Of a stretch of DNA of 19,301 nucleotides, positions 15,431 to 19,301 are shown in pieces (position 1 is the first letter of the stretch; every line of letters begins with the position of its first letter). This DNA comes from Pseudolabrys sp. GTDB taxonomy: Bacteria > Pseudomonadota > Alphaproteobacteria > Rhizobiales > Xanthobacteraceae. The stretch is taken from NCBI GenBank assembly GCA_026125925.1, contig JAHCKF010000026.1:1-19301 (forward strand), in the 5' to 3' direction. The notes under the pieces are model-generated. The model made no database searches. It was not told the origin of the DNA and saw nothing but the letters and a program-made list of their open reading frames with translations. A program made the position numbers and the translations under genes.

Positions 15431-16399
15431 ATGAATACACGAAGGATCCGGCTGGGCTTGGCGGTGCTCTTGCTTGGCTTTGCGACGACCGGTGTCAATG
15501 CCGCAGAGGTAACGCTGAAGGCCGTTTCGGTATTTCCGAAAGGCAACTTCTTTGCGCGCCATTTCGAGACTTTCGTGGAGCGCGTCAACGCGCAAGGCAA
15601 AGGCAAAGTGCAAATCAGGTTGCTCGGCGGACCGGACGCCATGCCGCCGCTTCAGGTCGGCAATGCTCTCAAAGGCGGCGTGATCGATCTGGCGAACACC
15701 ACCGGCGTCTTTCATGCCAATCTGGTGCCCGAAGCCGTCGCATTGACACTGACGACCAAGCCGATAGCTGAACTGCGCAAGAACGGCGCCTACGACCTGA
15801 TGAACAAGATTCATCAGGACAAGGCGCAGATCTACTGGCTCGGCCGCGACGCGCAGCACCTCCAGTATCATATCTATCTGACGAAGAAGCCGAGCGATGC
15901 CGACTTCAAAGGCCTGCGGTTGCGATCGGTGCCGGTCTACAATGCCTTCTTCAAAGCGCTCGGTGCCAATCCCATGACCATTGCTCCCGGCGAGGTCTAT
16001 ACGGCGCTCGAGCGCGGCGTCATCGATGGCTACGGCTGGCCGATCGCCGGCGTGTTCGATCTCGGCTGGCAGGAGCGCACCAAGGTGCGTGTCGATCCCG
16101 GTTTCTATGCGGTCGAGACCGGCATCTTCATGAGTCTCAAGAGCTGGAGCGCCCTCGATGCGGATCAGCAGGCTTTTCTGAAGGAGCAGATGGCTTGGCT
16201 CGAGGACCAGTCGAAGAGCTATGTGGCGGAAGGAAAAGCCGAGGCCGATAAACAGGCTAACGCCGGGATCGAGGTCTTGACCCTGCCGTCCGCCGACGCG
16301 GCCAAGTTTGTCGCCACGGCCAACGAAGCCGGCTGGGCGGCCATTCTCGCGGCGAGCCCGCAATACGGCGCCGAGCTGAAAAAGCTGCTTGCCGACTAA
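15431..16399 (+). CDS. TRAP transporter substrate-binding protein (DctP-like)
   Basis: A 322-residue periplasmic receptor delivering solute to the TRAP permeases. A basic MNTRRIR start, a hydrophobic core and a cleavage site after VNA give a typical Sec signal peptide. LRLRSVPVYNAFFKALGANP contains the arginine that in characterised family members binds the ligand carboxylate. It is followed by GEVYTALERGVIDGYGWP, the conserved helix before the hinge. An organic acid ligand is therefore likely; which one is unknown. An in-frame ATG at 15419 exists, but GGAG (15421-15424) lies six bases before 15431 and the shorter form gives the cleaner signal peptide. Gene order here is small permease, large permease, receptor. 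Confidence 0.9.
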   Translation: MNTRRIRLGLAVLLLGFATTGVNAAEVTLKAVSVFPKGNFFARHFETFVERVNAQGKGKVQIRLLGGPDAMPPLQVGNALKGGVIDLANTTGVFHANLVPEAVALTLTTKPIAELRKNGAYDLMNKIHQDKAQIYWLGRDAQHLQYHIYLTKKPSDADFKGLRLRSVPVYNAFFKALGANPMTIAPGEVYTALERGVIDGYGWPIAGVFDLGWQERTKVRVDPGFYAVETGIFMSLKSWSALDADQQAFLKEQMAWLEDQSKSYVAEGKAEADKQANAGIEVLTLPSADAAKFVATANEAGWAAILAASPQYGAELKKLLAD

Positions 16400-16430
16400 C
16401 GCCTCGAGCAATCAAGGCGGCGCCGATAAT

Positions 16431-16456
16431 CCTCTCCCCCGTCACGCGGGGAGAGG
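16431..16456. repeat. CCTCTCCCC/GGGGAGAGG hairpin downstream of dctP-like gene
   Basis: Perfect nine-base stem (16431-16439 with 16448-16456) around an eight-base loop. It has no following T-run, so it is better seen as a dispersed hairpin repeat of a type common in alphaproteobacteria than as a canonical terminator. It could still limit read-through from the TRAP operon into hemH. Confidence 0.65.
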
Positions 16457-16487
16457 TCGTGAGCGCTCTTGACGCCCTCGCGCATTT

Positions 16488-16503
16488 CCCGCTGATTAGC
16501 GGG
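16488..16503 (+). promoter_or_regulatory. hemH: hairpin directly before the hemH start codon
   Basis: CCCGCT (16488-16493) pairs perfectly with AGCGGG (16498-16503) around GATT, ending two bases before the ATG. The only purine-rich stretch available as a ribosome-binding site is inside the stem, so the structure could restrict translation. Whether it is regulatory is inference. Confidence 0.4.
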
Positions 16504-16505
16504 AC

Positions 16506-17543
16506 ATGACCGACGCCCAGAATCCTCACCTCCCGCCCGACCATCCCAAGGTACCGCCGCGCCGCATCGGCGTGCTGCTGGTCAATCTCGGCACGCCGGA
16601 TGCCACTGACTACTGGTCGATGCGGCGCTATCTCAAGGAGTTCCTGTCCGACCGCCGCGTCATCGAGGAGAACCCGGTCAAATGGTGGCTGGTGCTCAAC
16701 CTCATCATTCTGACCTTCCGGCCGAGCCGCAAAGGGCGCGACTACGACAAGATCTGGAACAGGGAGCGCAATGAGTCCTTCCTGAAAACCATCACGCGCT
16801 CGCAGTCGGAAAAGCTCGCCGCTGACATGAGCGGCGATGCGCGCATCGTCGTCGACTGGGCCATGCGTTACGGCAATCCGTCGATCAAATCGCGGCTCGA
16901 CGCGCTACAGGCGCAGGCCTGTGACCGCATTTTGATCGTGCCGCTCTATCCGCAATATGCCGCGGCCACCACCGCAACTGTCGCTGACAAGGCATTCGAA
17001 GCCTTGATGCAGATGCGTTGGCAGCCGGCGGTGCGCATCGCGCCCGCGTACTTCGACAACCCGGTCTATATCGACGCGCTGGCGACTTCGCTCGAAGCCT
17101 CGCTGGCGAAGCTGCCCTTCAAGCCGGACGTCATCCTCGCCTCGTTCCACGGCATGCCCGAGGAATACCTGCACAAGGGCGATCCCTATTACTGCCAGTG
17201 CCATGCCACCGCGCGGCTGTTGCGCGAACGCCTGAAGATGAGCGAGCAGCAACTGATGATGACGTTCCAGTCGCGCTTCGGCCCGGCCGAGTGGCTCAAG
17301 CCCTACACCGACAAGACCGTCGAGGCGCTGGCGCAGAAGGGCGTGAAGAACCTCGCCATCATCACGCCCGGCTTCTCCTCGGACTGCCTGGAGACCCTGG
17401 AAGAGATCGCCATGGAGAACGCCGGCATCTTCAAGGAGCACGGCGGCGAGAATTTCGCGGCGATTCCTTGCCTCAACGATTCGGCCGGGGGCATGGCGGT
17501 GATCCGCGACGTCGTCGCCCGCGAGCTCAAGGGCTGGGTGTAA
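16506..17543 (+). CDS. hemH: ferrochelatase (protoheme ferro-lyase)
   Basis: A 345-residue protein of normal bacterial length that inserts Fe2+ into protoporphyrin IX, the last step of protoheme synthesis, at the inner face of the cytoplasmic membrane. GVLLVNLGTPDA and MRRYLKEFLSDRRVIE are the N-terminal signatures. The catalytic histidine H215 is in SFHGMPEEYL, and the acidic metal-handling residues E296, E299 and E300 follow GFSSDC. The CQCH segment after the histidine is common in proteobacterial forms; there is no C-terminal cysteine-rich Fe-S tail. The start is fixed by an in-frame TAG at 16497-16499. A hairpin ends two bases before the ATG. It shows no obvious functional tie to the transporter genes upstream. 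Confidence 0.96.
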   Translation: MTDAQNPHLPPDHPKVPPRRIGVLLVNLGTPDATDYWSMRRYLKEFLSDRRVIEENPVKWWLVLNLIILTFRPSRKGRDYDKIWNRERNESFLKTITRSQSEKLAADMSGDARIVVDWAMRYGNPSIKSRLDALQAQACDRILIVPLYPQYAAATTATVADKAFEALMQMRWQPAVRIAPAYFDNPVYIDALATSLEASLAKLPFKPDVILASFHGMPEEYLHKGDPYYCQCHATARLLRERLKMSEQQLMMTFQSRFGPAEWLKPYTDKTVEALAQKGVKNLAIITPGFSSDCLETLEEIAMENAGIFKEHGGENFAAIPCLNDSAGGMAVIRDVVARELKGWV

Positions 17544-17570
17544 CCCGCTGTCCGGCCTCTCAACACCTCG

Positions 17571-17599
17571 TTAACCATAGCGCTTTAACGTCCGTTAAC
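17571..17599 (+). promoter_or_regulatory. cluster of TTAAC motifs, possibly CtrA-like
   Basis: TTAAC appears at 17571-17575, 17585-17589 and 17595-17599 in the gap between hemH and the outer-membrane gene. The last two form TTAA-N6-TTAAC, one base short of the alphaproteobacterial CtrA consensus TTAA-N7-TTAAC. Three copies in 29 bases of GC-rich DNA are unlikely to be accidental. The remaining gap, to 17663, is very GC-rich and holds nothing else recognised. Confidence 0.35.
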
Positions 17600-17663
17600 C
17601 ACTTCCCGCCGTCCGCGGGCGGGTGCGCGTGCGCGCGCCCCTTCGCGGCCGGTTCCAAGAGGA

Positions 17664-19301
17664 ATGCGTCCGGACGTGCCGCGCTTTCGCCGTGCTCGAA
17701 ACACCGTCTCCCGCCCGCTGGTCGGTCTGATGACGGCCGCCTGCGTGCTGGCGCTCGGTAGCGCTACCGCGTCCGCCCAGATCGTGACGGCTGATTCGAC
17801 CGACCCGTTCGCGCCGAAGGCCGCCATTCCGCGCAAGCCGCAGACCTTCCAGAAATTCGGGCCGCAACAACAGGCGCAGCTCGCCGAGACGCCGACCTTC
17901 ACGGAACCGCCGTCGGCGGCCGGCGACACCGGTTTCGACTCGACCAACAGCAAGAAGGCCAAAGCCAAGGCCCGCGCCCAGGCGGCCAGGAAGCCCGGCG
18001 TCACCGCCCGCGCGCAGGCGACATCGTCCGACCAGGCGCCGGCGGCCGCCATCTCGCCCTATCAGATGCCGTTTCCCGCGCCGGCGGCCGCTCCATCCGG
18101 CAAGAACGCCCTGGCCTCCGCCGACGGCGCGCCGCCGGTCGAGATCGGGCCCATCCGCAAGCCGCTAAAGAAGCGCAAGCGGGAGGAGGACGACGACCCT
18201 TACGCCCAGCTCGGCGTGCATGCCGGCGGCTTCACGCTCTATCCGGCCGTCGAGCTGATCGGCGGCTACGACAGCAATCCCGGCCAGAGTAGTGCGAACG
18301 CCAAGGGCGCCTCGCTCTATTCGGTGCAGCCCGAGTTGCGGGCGCGGTCGAACTGGTCGCGTCACGAACTCAACGCCGATCTGCGCGGCAGCTACACCGG
18401 TTATTCACCCGACAGCGAGCCGACGCTCAGCCGGCCTAACGTCAACGGCCGGATCGACGGCCGCGTCGATGTCACCCGAGACACCCGCCTCGATCTTGGC
18501 GGCCGCGTCGTGGTCGGCACCGACAATCCCGGAAGCCCCAACCTGCAGGCTGACCTCGCGAAGTTGCCGATCTACACCACTTTCGGCGGCACGGCCGGCG
18601 TCGGCCACAAGTTCAATCGCTTCGACGTATCGGTGAAGGGCGACGTCGAGCGCACCTCCTATCAGGATTCCAAATTTACCGACGGGACGACCGCGAGCAA
18701 CGAAGACCGCAACTACGACCAATACGGCGTCAAGCTGCGCGGCGGCTATGAGCTGTCGCCCGGTGTCACGCCTTACATCGAAGGCGGCGTCGATACGCGC
18801 AAGCACGATCTCGCCACCGACTCCTCCGGATTCCAGCGCAACTCCAAAGGCTGGACCGTGCTGGTCGGCTCGACGTTCGAGATGTCGCGCCTGCTCACCG
18901 GCGAGACCGGCATCGGCTACACCCAGCGCACCTATGACGATCCGCGGCTCGACAAGCTCAGTGGCGTGGTCGGCAACGCATCGTTGATCTGGACGGTGGA
19001 TGCGCTCAACACCGTCAAGTTCACTGCGGAGTCCGGCGTCCAGGAGTCGGCCGTGGCCGGAGTATCCGGCGTGCTGTCGCGCGACATCAAGGTCCAGTAC
19101 GACCACGCCTTCCGCCGCTGGCTGATCGGCACCGCCAAGGCCGGCTACGGCAACGACGACTACAAGGGCTCGGATCGCGACGACGACCGCTACATGGTCG
19201 CGCTGGGCCTGACCTACAAGCTCAGCCGCTGGGCCCAGGTCAAAGGTGAATTCCGCCAGGATTGGCTGCGTTCGAACTTCAGCGGCAACAATTTCACCGA
19301 G
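17664..19301 (+). CDS. outer-membrane beta-barrel protein, 3' end outside window
   Basis: An open frame of 546 codons reaching the right edge without a stop. The N-terminus has arginines, a hydrophobic stretch (PLVGLMTAACVLALGSATASA) and a likely signal-peptidase site near residue 40. Residues about 40-180 are rich in Ala, Pro, Lys and Gln, with no predicted fold, ending in a charged KKRKREEDDDD stretch. From about 180 onward come alternating amphipathic strands such as GGFTLYPAVELIGGYDSNPG, with acidic Asp/Asn turns, resembling the BBP2-type putative porin family of Rhizobiales. ATG 17664 is the first start after an in-frame stop at 17586, but AAGAGGA abuts it. GTG 17676, thirteen bases past the GAGG, is an alternative. 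Substrate or structural role is unknown. Confidence 0.85.
   Translation, partial: MRPDVPRFRRARNTVSRPLVGLMTAACVLALGSATASAQIVTADSTDPFAPKAAIPRKPQTFQKFGPQQQAQLAETPTFTEPPSAAGDTGFDSTNSKKAKAKARAQAARKPGVTARAQATSSDQAPAAAISPYQMPFPAPAAAPSGKNALASADGAPPVEIGPIRKPLKKRKREEDDDPYAQLGVHAGGFTLYPAVELIGGYDSNPGQSSANAKGASLYSVQPELRARSNWSRHELNADLRGSYTGYSPDSEPTLSRPNVNGRIDGRVDVTRDTRLDLGGRVVVGTDNPGSPNLQADLAKLPIYTTFGGTAGVGHKFNRFDVSVKGDVERTSYQDSKFTDGTTASNEDRNYDQYGVKLRGGYELSPGVTPYIEGGVDTRKHDLATDSSGFQRNSKGWTVLVGSTFEMSRLLTGETGIGYTQRTYDDPRLDKLSGVVGNASLIWTVDALNTVKFTAESGVQESAVAGVSGVLSRDIKVQYDHAFRRWLIGTAKAGYGNDDYKGSDRDDDRYMVALGLTYKLSRWAQVKGEFRQDWLRSNFSGNNFTE

Noticed and set aside
16431..16456. Intrinsic terminator after the TRAP operon
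   Set aside because: The stem is strong but no T-run follows on either strand; a dispersed hairpin repeat explains it better.

Overview
The window is GC-rich, with strong G/C preference at third codon positions. Its intergenic repeat hairpins are of the kinds common in Hyphomicrobiales (Rhizobiales), so it is most likely chromosome of an alphaproteobacterium near Bradyrhizobium, Rhodopseudomonas, Afipia or Pseudolabrys. That placement is an inference from style, repeat families and gene content, not from a marker gene. All fourteen genes lie on the + strand; no tRNA, rRNA, CRISPR array, transposase or phage gene was seen.

Layout. (1) 162-3641 is a very large fused indolepyruvate:ferredoxin oxidoreductase-type enzyme, followed by a small cysteine-free Crp/Fnr-family regulator (3746-4420). 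(2) After a 338-bp promoter-bearing gap comes a seven-gene module (4759-13421): long-chain acyl-CoA ligase, LivG-type ATPase, LivH and LivM permeases, LivK-type binding protein, LivF ATPase, and a PaaK-like adenylating enzyme. Tight spacing (an ATGA overlap, 13-bp and 61-bp gaps) and one orientation suggest one transcription unit. (3) 13582-16399 is a complete TRAP transporter (small permease, large permease, binding protein) behind an AT-rich palindromic promoter region. (4) 16506-17543 is ferrochelatase (hemH). (5) From 17664 off the right edge runs a secreted outer-membrane beta-barrel protein.

How they may work together. The ABC importer is bracketed by two CoA-ligase-like enzymes, so it probably imports an acyl or aryl carboxylate that is trapped as a CoA thioester. 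The upstream oxidoreductase makes acyl-CoA from a 2-oxo acid, so groups 1 and 2 may both feed an aromatic, branched or fatty acyl-CoA pool. The substrate cannot be read from sequence. The TRAP system, hemH and the barrel protein look like independent units.

The most distinctive non-coding content is a set of structured repeats in the gaps of the transporter operon. One is a palindrome overlapping the livH stop. On either side of livF there is an inverted doublet of hairpins with REPIN/BIME-like architecture. In the second doublet the two copies differ only at four positions that compensate inside each local hairpin. The system itself looks like an uncharacterised variant of known families, not a wholly new machine.
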